Source: Alkalimonas delamerensis
GTDB lineage: Bacteria > Pseudomonadota > Gammaproteobacteria > Enterobacterales > Alteromonadaceae
Direction of reading: 5' to 3'
DNA length: 64,000 nt
NCBI RefSeq assembly: GCF_030717955.1
Contig: NZ_JAUZVY010000006.1
Coordinates: forward strand, 186,001 to 250,000
Shown here: in pieces, positions 1-8,753 of the stretch
Numbering within the stretch: the stretch's first letter is position 1
Layout: each line of letters starts with the position of its first letter
Program-made: the position numbers and the translations under genes
The notes under the pieces: model-generated
What the model saw: only the letters and a program-made list of their open reading frames with translations
The model's database searches: none
Told to the model about the DNA's origin: nothing

Positions 1-118
1 CATGATGGGGCGTGACCCAGCTGTAAATACGAGCAAAGCAGAGCAGCAACAAGGCTGCCAAGGCAAAATACACCGCAAAATAGGGCACACCGGCCAGTGA
101 GATCCAAACAGTTTCCAT
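1..118 (-). CDS. DUF350 family inner-membrane protein, N-terminal part (cut by window edge)
   Basis: Reading leftwards from the ATG at 116-118 gives 39 codons that run off the window. The peptide begins METVWISLAG, continues as one hydrophobic helix and reaches IYSWVTPHH. That end matches the first membrane segment and the IYxxxTPH signature of DUF350 (YjfL-like) proteins, small multi-pass inner-membrane proteins of unknown function. A GGAG ribosome-binding site lies about 9 nt upstream. The rest of the gene lies outside the window, so the family call rests on this one segment. Confidence 0.6.
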   Translation of the reverse strand, partial: METVWISLAGVPYFAVYFALAALLLLCFARIYSWVTPHH

Positions 119-240
119 GCGAAGGCTCCGGTTTAAGGCAAAAATTGCTGCTGATCCTGACGAAAAATGCCGCTGAAGACAAGCCTTTTAGCCACCAGCT
201 GCATTTAACCGCGTCGGCATCGGCATAAATCGCGTTGCCC

Positions 241-268
241 TTTACATGGGGCCTGAACTTTATACACT
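241..268 (+). promoter_or_regulatory. Possible sigma-70 promoter for the M13 peptidase gene
   Basis: TTTACA (241-246) and TACACT (263-268) are separated by 16 bp and lie about 75 bp upstream of the M13 peptidase start. The match to consensus is fair at best. No operator was recognised in the region between 119 and 340. Confidence 0.35.
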
Positions 269-340
269 GAAGGTTGCGTTGCCATGCAACTGACCGAACT
301 CAATACAACAACAAACGAATCACAACCACAGGAATCCATT

Positions 341-2404
341 ATGACCAAGTCCCTTCTAAGCACGGTCGCTCTGGCTGTCAGCCTGGCCCTGACTGGCTGC
401 AGCGGCGAAGCGCCGGTGAATCAGAGCCCAAGCCAGCAACAGCAAGCCCCAACCCTGAGCTCCGGCATTGAGCTGCACAACATGGACACCAGTGTTGCGC
501 CGCAGCAGAACTTCTTCCGCTTCGTCAACGGCAACTGGCTGGAGCGCACTGAAATCCCAGCCGACCGGGCGCGCTGGGGCAGTTTTGACGAGCTGCGTGA
601 AGTGGCCGAGCAGCATGTGCTGGACATCATTCTGGAACTGGCCGAAGGGCAACACGCCCAAAACAGCGATGCACAAAAAATTGCCGATCTGTTTCGTTCA
701 TTTCTGGATACAGAAACCATTGAGTCTCTGGGCTTGATGCCGTTGCAGCCAGAACTGGATCGTATCAGTGCCCTGCAAAGCCATGCTGATCTGGCCAAAC
801 TTTGGGGGGAATGGCAGCACATTCGCAGTGGCGTGCCGATGGTGCTCTTTGTCGGCCAGGATCAACGTCAATCCGATCAATACATCACCGCTGCCACCCA
901 GTCCGGTTTAGGCATGCCGGATCGCGACTATTACTTAAAAGATGATGAGCGCTCGCTGCAAATTTTGCAGGAATACCAAAACCTGATCCAGCGCTTCTGG
1001 CAGCTGGCGGGTTGGGAGCAGGGCGAGCAGGCGGCTGAAACCATCCTGGCGATTGAGCGGCAATTGGCCGAAGCGCAGTGGAGCCGCATCCAAAACCGCG
1101 ATCGCAATGCCACCTACAACAAAATGACCCCGGCAGAGCTGGCCGAAAGCGCCCCCGGCTTTGACTGGGCCAGCATGCTCACGGCGGCGCAATTGGCAGA
1201 CATCGATGCACTGGTGATCCGCCAGCCCAGCTACTTCACCGATTTCGCGGCTTTGCAGCAGCAGATCCCGCTGAGTGAATGGCAGGATTACCTGCGGTTT
1301 CACTTGCTGCGAAGCAGTGCCTCCATGCTGCCATCGGCCTTTGATGACGCCAGCTTCGACTTTTTTGGCCGGGTCTTGAGTGGCCAGCAAGAGCAGCGCA
1401 GCCGGGAAAAACGTGCCGTCCAGACCACCGAGCAAATGCTGGGCTTTTTGGTGGGTCAAAAGTACGTCGAGCGTCACTTTCAACCCGAAGCCAAGGCGCG
1501 AATGGATGAAATGGTGCAAAACTTTATGGTGGCGTTCAGCCAGGCCATCGATGAACTGGAGTGGATGAGCGATGCCACCAAGGCGGAAGCTCAGGCCAAG
1601 CTGGCCAGCTTTAATACCAAAATTGGCTACCCGGATGTCTGGCGCGATTACGATTGCGTCACCATTGCCGCCAATGATCTGCTGGGCAACGCCCGGCGCA
1701 GCGCCCAGTGCGAGTACGAGCGGATGATTGGTCGCTTAGGCCAGCCGGTCAACCGGGACGAGTGGGGCATGACACCGCAAACCGTCAACGCTTACTACAG
1801 TTCGACCATGAATGAAATCGTCTTTCCGGCCGCCATTTTGCAGCCGCCATTCTTTGATGTGATCGCCGACGATGCGCTGAACTATGGTGCCATTGGTGCC
1901 GTCATTGGCCACGAAATTACCCACGGCTTTGATGATCAGGGCCGCCGCTCCGATGGCGAGGGCAACCTGCGTGACTGGTGGACTGAAGAAGATGAGCGTC
2001 AGTTCCGCGAACGGGCGCAGCTGATGATTGATCAGTTCAATGCCTTTAACCCGATTGACGATTTGCATCTGCAAGGAGCACTGGGGCTGGGTGAAAACAT
2101 CGCCGATCTGGGTGGCTTAACCGTTGGTTACCGCGCTTACCAAAACTCACTGCAGGGCCAACCAGCCCCGGTGATTGATGGCTTTACCGGCTCGCAGCGT
2201 TTCTTTATTGGCTGGGGCCAGATCTGGCGTATTAAGTTCCGTGATGAAGCCCTGCGTCAGCAAGTGATCACCGGGCCCCACTCACCGGGCAAATACCGGG
2301 TACTGGGACCACTGTCCAATATGCCGGAGTTTTATCAGGCCTTTGATGTGCAGCCAGGCGATGGTATGTACCGCGAGGAAGCGGTGCGGGTGAAAATCTG
2401 GTAA
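341..2404 (+). CDS. M13 (neprilysin-like) zinc metallopeptidase, lipoprotein
   Basis: Membrane-anchored oligopeptidase of the M13/PepO family, 687 residues, close to the usual length. The start at 341 is chosen over an in-frame ATG at 284 because AGGAA precedes it and because it begins a lipoprotein signal ending LALTGC (lipid-acceptor Cys20). The zinc site is complete: HEITH at residues 524-528 supplies two histidines and the base glutamate, and the ENIAD motif gives the third ligand Glu585 with Asp589. The NAYY substrate-binding stretch lies upstream of it. The protein probably degrades short peptides at the periplasmic face. It is monocistronic, with a hairpin terminator just after the stop. 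Confidence 0.93.
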   Translation: MTKSLLSTVALAVSLALTGCSGEAPVNQSPSQQQQAPTLSSGIELHNMDTSVAPQQNFFRFVNGNWLERTEIPADRARWGSFDELREVAEQHVLDIILELAEGQHAQNSDAQKIADLFRSFLDTETIESLGLMPLQPELDRISALQSHADLAKLWGEWQHIRSGVPMVLFVGQDQRQSDQYITAATQSGLGMPDRDYYLKDDERSLQILQEYQNLIQRFWQLAGWEQGEQAAETILAIERQLAEAQWSRIQNRDRNATYNKMTPAELAESAPGFDWASMLTAAQLADIDALVIRQPSYFTDFAALQQQIPLSEWQDYLRFHLLRSSASMLPSAFDDASFDFFGRVLSGQQEQRSREKRAVQTTEQMLGFLVGQKYVERHFQPEAKARMDEMVQNFMVAFSQAIDELEWMSDATKAEAQAKLASFNTKIGYPDVWRDYDCVTIAANDLLGNARRSAQCEYERMIGRLGQPVNRDEWGMTPQTVNAYYSSTMNEIVFPAAILQPPFFDVIADDALNYGAIGAVIGHEITHGFDDQGRRSDGEGNLRDWWTEEDERQFRERAQLMIDQFNAFNPIDDLHLQGALGLGENIADLGGLTVGYRAYQNSLQGQPAPVIDGFTGSQRFFIGWGQIWRIKFRDEALRQQVITGPHSPGKYRVLGPLSNMPEFYQAFDVQPGDGMYREEAVRVKIW

Positions 2405-2420
2405 GCCACTCTGCAGTGAA

Positions 2421-2451
2421 AAAAAATGCCGGCGATATCGTCGGCATTTTT
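2421..2451 (+). terminator. Intrinsic terminator after the M13 peptidase gene
   Basis: AATGCCGGCGAT / ATCGTCGGCATT forms a near-perfect stem with one G-T pair, closed by a T run on the plus strand and preceded by an A run. It starts 17 nt after the stop codon. Confidence 0.8.
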
Positions 2452-2649
2452 CATTCTTGGTTGGGTTGGAACAACGGCATCCTAACCGGTCGAAAATGAA
2501 CAAAAACTTAACGTTATACACAACTATTCACAACTAGTCGGGTTGGCTTAGTTCGATTTATCCTGAATTCCGCTCCAATCAACGCCATGGGCTCGCCACT
2601 GCGGTTTTTTTTTGTTACAAAAAGGCATTAAAATGCTCAGGGATGCCGG

Positions 2650-5064
2650 ATGAAAACTCTCTCTCTTTTTTTGCTGGGGCTGCTCACCGCCTTCAGCCAG
2701 CCGCTTTGGGCCGAAGCCGTTGATATCGGCTTTATGGAACCCGCCGCCGAAATCACCGCCATTGTCGATGCGCCGCCACCACCGGCAGCCAGCTTAAGCC
2801 CGAATGGTCGCTGGTTGTTGTCACTGGAGCGCCCGGCACTGCCATCCTTGGCCGATCTGGCCGAGCCGGAATACCGGCTGGCCGGTATGCGCTTTAATCC
2901 ACGCAATCAGGGGCCTTCGCAGCCGCGCTACCTGTCTGGTTTGCAGCTGATTGAGCTGGATAACCAACAAAGCAAAGCCATTCGTGGCCTGCCGCGCAAT
3001 TTGCGGGTGCTGTCGGCGACCTGGTCACCGGATAGCCGCTATCTGGCCTTGCTGCAACTGGAGCAGGATCACACCGCCCTGTGGCGGGTCGATGTTGAAC
3101 GCGGTCGCGCGGAGCGCTGGTCCAAAGTCAAAGTCAACGCCATCCGCGGTGGCGAGCTGCAATGGACTGCTGATAGCCAGGCTGTGTATCTGCTGGCAGT
3201 TGACCCAAAACGTGGTGCAGAGCCAGCCGCGCCGCGCGTGCCGGCAGGCCCGGTCGTGACCGAAGTACGTGGCCGCACGGCGCCGGCCCGCACCTATCAG
3301 GACTTGCTGCAAAACAGCCACGATGAAGCCTTGTTCAATCATTACATGGCCAGCCAACTGGTGCGGATTGGTCTGAACAACCGCATTCAGGTCATTACTG
3401 AGGCCAAGCCTTACTTAGGCTTTTCGCTGGCACCGGACAATCAGCATCTGCTGACCACTCGCTTAACCGAGCCGTATTCCTATGCGGTGCCGATGTTTCG
3501 TTTTGGCCGCACCAGTGAAGTACTGAACCGCCGTGGTGAATTGCTCTACACCGTGGAACAGCAGCCACTGGTCGACAATCTGCCGATTGCCTTTGATGCC
3601 GTGGTCGACAGCCGCCGCGCCATTCAGTGGCGCAGCGATCAGCCCGCTACTTTGGTTTGGGCCCAGGCTCAGGACGGTGGCGATCCACGCCAGGCCGCGG
3701 ACACACGAGATCAACTGCTGCAGCTGGCTGCGCCTTTTACGGCCGAGCCGACACCTTTGCTCGATATGCAGTACCGTTTTGCCAGCATGCTGAGCGCGGA
3801 AGATGGCACCAGCCTGGTGTGGGAGCGCTGGTGGCAGGAACGGCAGGAAAAGCTCTGGTTGCTGACCGATGCCGAACCCAAACTGCTGTGGCAGCGCTCT
3901 TATGAAGACCGCTACGGCGATCCGGGCACGCCACTAACGCGCCTGGATGCCAATGGCAACCGGGTACTGCGGCTGGATGATGGTGCCATCTTGCTCACCG
4001 GTGCCGGAGCTTCTGACGAGGGTGATCGCCCTTTCATCGATCGGATGCAGCTGCACAGTGGTGAAACCGAGCGGCTTTGGCGCTCGGAAGCACCTTATTA
4101 CGAGTACCCCATCACGCTGCGGGCCGATGGCCGTTTGCTGACCCAACGGGAAAGCATCGACACGCCGCCGGATTTTTACCTGCGCGATTTTCAAAGCGGT
4201 GCCCTGACCGCTGTAACCCAAACGCCGCACCCAATGCCGCATACGCTTGGTATCAGCCGGGAGATGATCCATTACCAACGCGAAGATGGTGTGCCGATGT
4301 CTGCCACCTTGCTGTTACCGGCTGGTTATGACAAAGAACGCGATGGTCCACTGCCAACCATTGTCTGGGCTTACCCGCGCGAATTTCGCAGCAGTGCAGC
4401 TGCCGGTCAGGTCAGTGGCTCCCCCTATCGCTTTAATCGTATCAGCTACTGGAACCCACAGTTTTTGGCAACCCAAGGCTATGCGGTGCTGGACAGCGCC
4501 ACCATGCCCATCGTGGGCGAAGGCGAGAAAGAACCGAACGACAGCTTTATCGAGCAGCTGATCATGAACTCCAAAGCGGCGATTGAAGCCGGCGTGAGCC
4601 GTGGCGTGACCGATCCGGAGCGGGTAGCCCTCGGCGGCCACTCCTACGGGGCTTTTATGACGGCCAATGTACTGGCGCATTCCGACCTGTTCCGCGCCGG
4701 CATTGCCCGCAGTGGTGCTTACAACCGCAGTCTGACGCCTTTTGGCTTTCAGCGCGAACAACGCACTCTGTGGGACGATACCGATCTCTACATCCGGATG
4801 TCGCCGTTCTTCCATGCGCACAACATCAAAACACCGCTGCTACTGATCCATGGCGCCGAAGACAACAATTCCGGTACCTTCCCGATGCAAAGCGAGCGCT
4901 TGTACCAGGCCATTAAAGGCAACGGCGGCACCACCCGGCTGGTGATGCTCCCACTGGAGTCGCACGGCTACCGCGCCCGCGAGTCGGTACTGCACATGCT
5001 GTGGGAAACGGTGAACTGGCTGGATGAATTTGTTAAAAACGCCGAGCCGCGCAAAACCGACTAA
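2650..5064 (+). CDS. S9 family serine peptidase, glutamyl endopeptidase (S9D)-like, exported
   Basis: 804 residues with a cleavable signal peptide (first about 21 residues, ending at PLWAEA). The N-terminal two thirds form a propeller, and the LAGMRFNP stretch near residue 77 is typical of the glutamyl-endopeptidase branch of prolyl oligopeptidases. The C-terminal alpha/beta-hydrolase domain carries the full triad: Ser665 in GGHSYG, Asp738 in HGAEDNN and His772 in ESHGY. It should act on peptides in the periplasm. The gene stands alone with its own terminator. A run of nine T residues lies about 40 bp upstream of the start. Substrate preference is inferred from the subfamily, not seen directly. 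Confidence 0.9.
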   Translation: MKTLSLFLLGLLTAFSQPLWAEAVDIGFMEPAAEITAIVDAPPPPAASLSPNGRWLLSLERPALPSLADLAEPEYRLAGMRFNPRNQGPSQPRYLSGLQLIELDNQQSKAIRGLPRNLRVLSATWSPDSRYLALLQLEQDHTALWRVDVERGRAERWSKVKVNAIRGGELQWTADSQAVYLLAVDPKRGAEPAAPRVPAGPVVTEVRGRTAPARTYQDLLQNSHDEALFNHYMASQLVRIGLNNRIQVITEAKPYLGFSLAPDNQHLLTTRLTEPYSYAVPMFRFGRTSEVLNRRGELLYTVEQQPLVDNLPIAFDAVVDSRRAIQWRSDQPATLVWAQAQDGGDPRQAADTRDQLLQLAAPFTAEPTPLLDMQYRFASMLSAEDGTSLVWERWWQERQEKLWLLTDAEPKLLWQRSYEDRYGDPGTPLTRLDANGNRVLRLDDGAILLTGAGASDEGDRPFIDRMQLHSGETERLWRSEAPYYEYPITLRADGRLLTQRESIDTPPDFYLRDFQSGALTAVTQTPHPMPHTLGISREMIHYQREDGVPMSATLLLPAGYDKERDGPLPTIVWAYPREFRSSAAAGQVSGSPYRFNRISYWNPQFLATQGYAVLDSATMPIVGEGEKEPNDSFIEQLIMNSKAAIEAGVSRGVTDPERVALGGHSYGAFMTANVLAHSDLFRAGIARSGAYNRSLTPFGFQREQRTLWDDTDLYIRMSPFFHAHNIKTPLLLIHGAEDNNSGTFPMQSERLYQAIKGNGGTTRLVMLPLESHGYRARESVLHMLWETVNWLDEFVKNAEPRKTD

Positions 5065-5082
5065 GCGGATAGCTAGCTCAAC

Positions 5083-5114
5083 AAAAACCAGCCCCTGATG
5101 AGGCTGGTTTTTTT
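5083..5114 (+). terminator. Intrinsic terminator after the S9 peptidase gene
   Basis: Perfect stem AAACCAGCC / GGCTGGTTT with an 8-nt loop, followed by a T7 run. It begins 19 nt after the stop. Confidence 0.9.
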
Positions 5115-5184
5115 ATTTGCTTCACCTTACTAAAAGCCGTAGGCTGCTATGTTAATGTTTTAAAGATGTATTTCAGGTAAATAA

Positions 5185-6249
5185 ATGCTGTTGCTGCGCA
5201 AACTAACCAAAGCTTTGTTATGGCTGATCCTCGGCATCTTGCTGTTAGTACTCAGTCTGTATGCGCTCTTGCTGGCCATCAACTGGCAAGATCAAACACC
5301 TTCAGGCGATGCTCTATTGCTGCAAAGCTTTTTACATTATGATGCATCCATTGCTGATGAGCTCAATGGTTATCACTATCTGCAGGAACACAGCGATCCA
5401 GCTCTGTTGCCAGTATCGGATGAGCTGAGGGCGCTGTTTATGGCATGCGACCGCGCCAATTGTCATGACAAGCTGACTGCAGCCAGCGCTGATTTAGTCG
5501 CACTGCTCGCAGAGCACCAGGCTTTGCTGGAGTTCTACCGACAACTGCTACAGTTTCGCTACTGGCAAGAAACTCCGCTTAGCCATCAGTCACAAATTCC
5601 ATGGTACCAGCCTGTGATGCACGCCCAGCGCCTGTACATGATGCAGATTTGGTTAAAAGTACAGGCAGGCGATGTCATAACCGCACAGCAGTTACTCCAA
5701 AACGATCTGCAGTTTTGGCGCATGGTGATTCGCCAGAACCATCATTTACTGGGCAGCATGATCAGTCGAGCCGCTTTGCAAAGGCATTTCGCTTTCAGTC
5801 AGATGCTGCTGGCACCGTTAGAACCTGACCACCCAATAGCCTTGGCACCAGCAAGCTGGCATGCCCCTTTTAGTGCTGAAGAGCTAAGCCTGAAACGTGC
5901 AATTGCCGGTGAGTGGGTCTTTAGCAGCAGTTATATAGATGAGATGCTGGCAGCACCTTTCAAAGATCTGGGAACCAGCTTTTCTGAGCAGCTGACCATG
6001 TGGCTGTTAAAACCTTTTTTGTTACCACAAGCCACCGCCAATGACTATGCCACGCAACTTTTAGCTTGCCTTGGGAAAAGCCAAGCCGGCGATCTGCGCT
6101 GGTATCACTGGTTTTACAACCCTTTGGGTAAGATGCTTAAACAGGACATGTGTTCGCATTATCAGCGTTATAGCCTGCAAGAGCTTGAACAGCTTCGTTT
6201 GGATACCCTTGCAAAGCTAAACGGCGTTAATTCCCCCGAGCCGCCTTAA
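5185..6249 (+). CDS. Uncharacterised membrane-anchored protein
   Basis: 354 residues, family not recognised. One strongly hydrophobic helix (about residues 10-33) anchors the N-terminus. The rest is soluble, mainly helical and leucine/glutamine rich, with a Cys-x4-Cys pair near residue 90. The start has an AGGT site 7 nt upstream. The last 23 bp overlap the 3' end of malQ on the other strand, so the two genes converge. Base use is slightly more AT-rich than its neighbours. No catalytic motif was seen. Confidence 0.75.
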   Translation: MLLLRKLTKALLWLILGILLLVLSLYALLLAINWQDQTPSGDALLLQSFLHYDASIADELNGYHYLQEHSDPALLPVSDELRALFMACDRANCHDKLTAASADLVALLAEHQALLEFYRQLLQFRYWQETPLSHQSQIPWYQPVMHAQRLYMMQIWLKVQAGDVITAQQLLQNDLQFWRMVIRQNHHLLGSMISRAALQRHFAFSQMLLAPLEPDHPIALAPASWHAPFSAEELSLKRAIAGEWVFSSSYIDEMLAAPFKDLGTSFSEQLTMWLLKPFLLPQATANDYATQLLACLGKSQAGDLRWYHWFYNPLGKMLKQDMCSHYQRYSLQELEQLRLDTLAKLNGVNSPEPP

Positions 6250-8365
6250 TCTCAGCCAGCAGTTGCTGTACATCAGCCCGCTTTAGCAGTTGCTCGGCCG
6301 GCTGTGGCAAACGGCGTTGCCAGTTCGGGTACTCGGTGCTGGTCCCCGGCACATTGACCGGGGTATCCACCAGCACCAGGTCTTCCAGCTGAAAGGCCAT
6401 CAGTTTGGCCGGCGTCGCCGCGACAAAACGGTGACTGTGCTGAATCAAGGCGCTGTAATCGTCGCCCACCAGCTCAAACCGCTGCCGCAGGATCTGTTTT
6501 TCCTGCTCGCGCAGCTGATGCAACTGTGCAGCCACCTCGGCGCTGGGGTACAAATCCAGCCGGTGGCGCAGCGCCAAGTCGTGTTCCTGCCAGTAGCCGA
6601 CCATGGTGGGCATATCGTGGGTGGTGACCGTCGCCATCGACCGCTCCGGGTAGGTCGCATCGCTGTGCTGGTAACTGCTGTCTTTTTGCTCCAGCAAAAA
6701 CACCCGGTACGACAGCACCTGGTACTGCTCCAGCAAACGGCTGATCTCGGCTGGCACAGTGCCCAAGTCTTCACCAATCACCACGCAGTGATTGCGCTGG
6801 CTTTCCAGCGCTAAAATGGCGAACAAATCGTCGGCCGGGAAACGGACGTAAGCCCCCTCGGTCGCACTTTTACCGACAGGGGTGCACCAAAGCCGCAACA
6901 GCGCCATCACGTGATCGATGCGCAAAGCACCGGCATGCTGCATATTGGCTTGCAGCAAATCAATAAAGGGCTGATAAGCCTTGGCTTTTAAGGCCGCAGG
7001 GTTGTATGGCGGCAAACCCCAATCCTGACCTTTGGGCGCCATGATATCGGCCGGAGCGCCTACGCTCAGCTGCAAAAAGTAATTCTCCGGCTCGGCCCAG
7101 GTTTCGGCGCTGCTGCGGTTGGTCCCCACCGCCAGATCGCGGTACAAACCAATGGCCATGCCAGCCTGCAGGCAGGCTTGCTGGGCGGCAGCCAGTTGGC
7201 GGTACGCCAGCCACTGCGCATACAACTGCTGCTGGATCGCGTCCTGATGCTGCACGGCAAAGCTCTGTACCGCCGGGCTCTGAGGCTGCCGGAACTCGGC
7301 CGGGAACTGCTGCCAACTGGCCATTTGCCAGTCTTTGGCGAACATCTGCTGCTGCAACACCTTGTAGACCACCAACTGGTAAAGACTATCACCACCGTCT
7401 TCCACAAAGCGCTGAAAGGCTTTGGCGCGGGAAGTCCCGGCTTGCAGCTCCTGCTGCTGAAAATGCGCAAACATCAGGCCGGTTATCCGCTGTTTCAGCC
7501 GGCTGACGGTGGTGTAATCAACATCGGCGGCCTGACGACACTGCTGCAGCTGTTGTTTGAAATCAGTGCTTTGCACTGCCTGCTGCACCGCTTCAGCCTG
7601 ATACTCCGGCTCCAGCGTTAAGTCGGCATAGAGGCTGTTCAGCCACAAACGGCTGTTCGGGCTGTAGGGACTGCAATCTTGCGGCAAGGCCGGATAAAGC
7701 GCATGCAAAGGGTTTAAGCCAATAAAGTCACAGCCGGCAGCCGCCAGCATCGGCGCCAGCCGGATTAAGTCGCCAAAATCACCGATGCCCCAGTTGTGCT
7801 CGGTATTGAGCGCATACAATTGAATGGCCGGGCCGGCGGTTTTACGAAACACCGCTTTGTCCTGCAACTGAAAGCAGCGGGCTGGGGTGATAATCAGCCG
7901 TTGTGTCAGCTGAATTTCGCCGGCGGTTAAGGTCAATTGGTGGTAACCGGTTTCCAGACTGGCCGCTATGGTCAGCTGAAACGCCAGCCAAACCTCATCG
8001 GCCAACTCGGCTTGCTCAACGATGTCTCCCAAATGCAGCGCCAGCTCGCCCTGCAGCTGCTGGCCATGCTCGGTATCAATTTGCCAGCGCCACTGGCTGT
8101 GGGCGCTGGCTTTAGGCTGCTGCAGCCGGATGGATAAAGGCTGATCCTGCTGCACCACCGTCACCGGTGCCAGGTAGTGTTGCCAGTGCTCGGTTTCCAG
8201 CTGCCGGATTTGCTGGGCTATCCGCTGCTCACTGCTTAAATCAAACCCCATGGCCGTCAATACCCCGGCAACACAATCCGGAGCAATGGTTTCGGGTTGG
8301 CCGTGGGCATTGATGTAGTGATCCTGAACCCCGGCCAGTTCGGCCAAACGTTGTTGTAATTCCAT
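6227..8365 (-). CDS. malQ: 4-alpha-glucanotransferase (amylomaltase), GH77
   Basis: Transfers alpha-1,4-glucan segments between maltodextrins, releasing glucose, in the cytoplasm. The protein is 712 residues, about the size of E. coli MalQ. The GH77 catalytic set is present: nucleophile Asp484 in RIDHVMAL, acid/base Glu532 in GEDLGTVP, and Asp584 in THDMPT. The start at 8365 (MELQQRLAEL) follows an AGGTG site; a longer frame to 8431 has no support. The gene diverges from the TonB receptor at 8754. A 22-bp palindrome lies about 92 bp upstream of the start, so a LacI-type maltodextrin regulator probably controls it. Confidence 0.95.
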   Translation of the reverse strand: MELQQRLAELAGVQDHYINAHGQPETIAPDCVAGVLTAMGFDLSSEQRIAQQIRQLETEHWQHYLAPVTVVQQDQPLSIRLQQPKASAHSQWRWQIDTEHGQQLQGELALHLGDIVEQAELADEVWLAFQLTIAASLETGYHQLTLTAGEIQLTQRLIITPARCFQLQDKAVFRKTAGPAIQLYALNTEHNWGIGDFGDLIRLAPMLAAAGCDFIGLNPLHALYPALPQDCSPYSPNSRLWLNSLYADLTLEPEYQAEAVQQAVQSTDFKQQLQQCRQAADVDYTTVSRLKQRITGLMFAHFQQQELQAGTSRAKAFQRFVEDGGDSLYQLVVYKVLQQQMFAKDWQMASWQQFPAEFRQPQSPAVQSFAVQHQDAIQQQLYAQWLAYRQLAAAQQACLQAGMAIGLYRDLAVGTNRSSAETWAEPENYFLQLSVGAPADIMAPKGQDWGLPPYNPAALKAKAYQPFIDLLQANMQHAGALRIDHVMALLRLWCTPVGKSATEGAYVRFPADDLFAILALESQRNHCVVIGEDLGTVPAEISRLLEQYQVLSYRVFLLEQKDSSYQHSDATYPERSMATVTTHDMPTMVGYWQEHDLALRHRLDLYPSAEVAAQLHQLREQEKQILRQRFELVGDDYSALIQHSHRFVAATPAKLMAFQLEDLVLVDTPVNVPGTSTEYPNWQRRLPQPAEQLLKRADVQQLLAEIKAARGN

Positions 8366-8456
8366 AGTGCACCTGTTGCCGCTTAGGCAGCTTGCTGGCA
8401 GCCAGCTAAAATATTGGTCTGAGCCAAGCATAAACAGGGTGGCCGTGGAAAGAAAT

Positions 8457-8478
8457 GCACTGCATACGTATGCAGTGC
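8457..8478. promoter_or_regulatory. LacI-type operator palindrome upstream of malQ
   Basis: Perfect 22-bp palindrome with core TGCATACGTATGCA and a central CG, the layout typical of LacI-family operators. It shares the pattern TGnATACGTATnCA with the site at 8637. It lies 92 bp upstream of the malQ ATG, in the malQ/TonB-receptor divergent region (8366-8753), which holds nothing else that was recognised. Confidence 0.75.
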
Positions 8479-8636
8479 CAAAGCCCTAAAAAATCAGTAA
8501 AAACACAGTCTTCCGGAGGTATCAGCTGGGTGGGGATGCAAAAATCACGACAAATCAACGAGTAAAAATCGAACAAATGCACTAAATCAGTTCAAAACCA
8601 GCTGCGGTAGCCCCAGTTCAGTGCAAAGCGGTCGCT

Positions 8637-8652
8637 ATGAATACGTATTCAT
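8637..8652. promoter_or_regulatory. LacI-type operator palindrome upstream of the TonB receptor
   Basis: Perfect 16-bp palindrome ATGAATACGTATTCAT, 102 bp upstream of the receptor start. It shares the TGnATACGTATnCA core with the malQ-side palindrome, which suggests one regulator acts on both genes. No LacI-family gene lies in the window. Confidence 0.75.
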
Positions 8653-8753
8653 GTTGTTGTTGCGCTCGAATAGGTTTAATAAATAACAGGATCACAGGAT
8701 TAGCCGCTGCTGAATAAGTGGTGGATATAAAAACCAATACGGGGATAAAGGGC

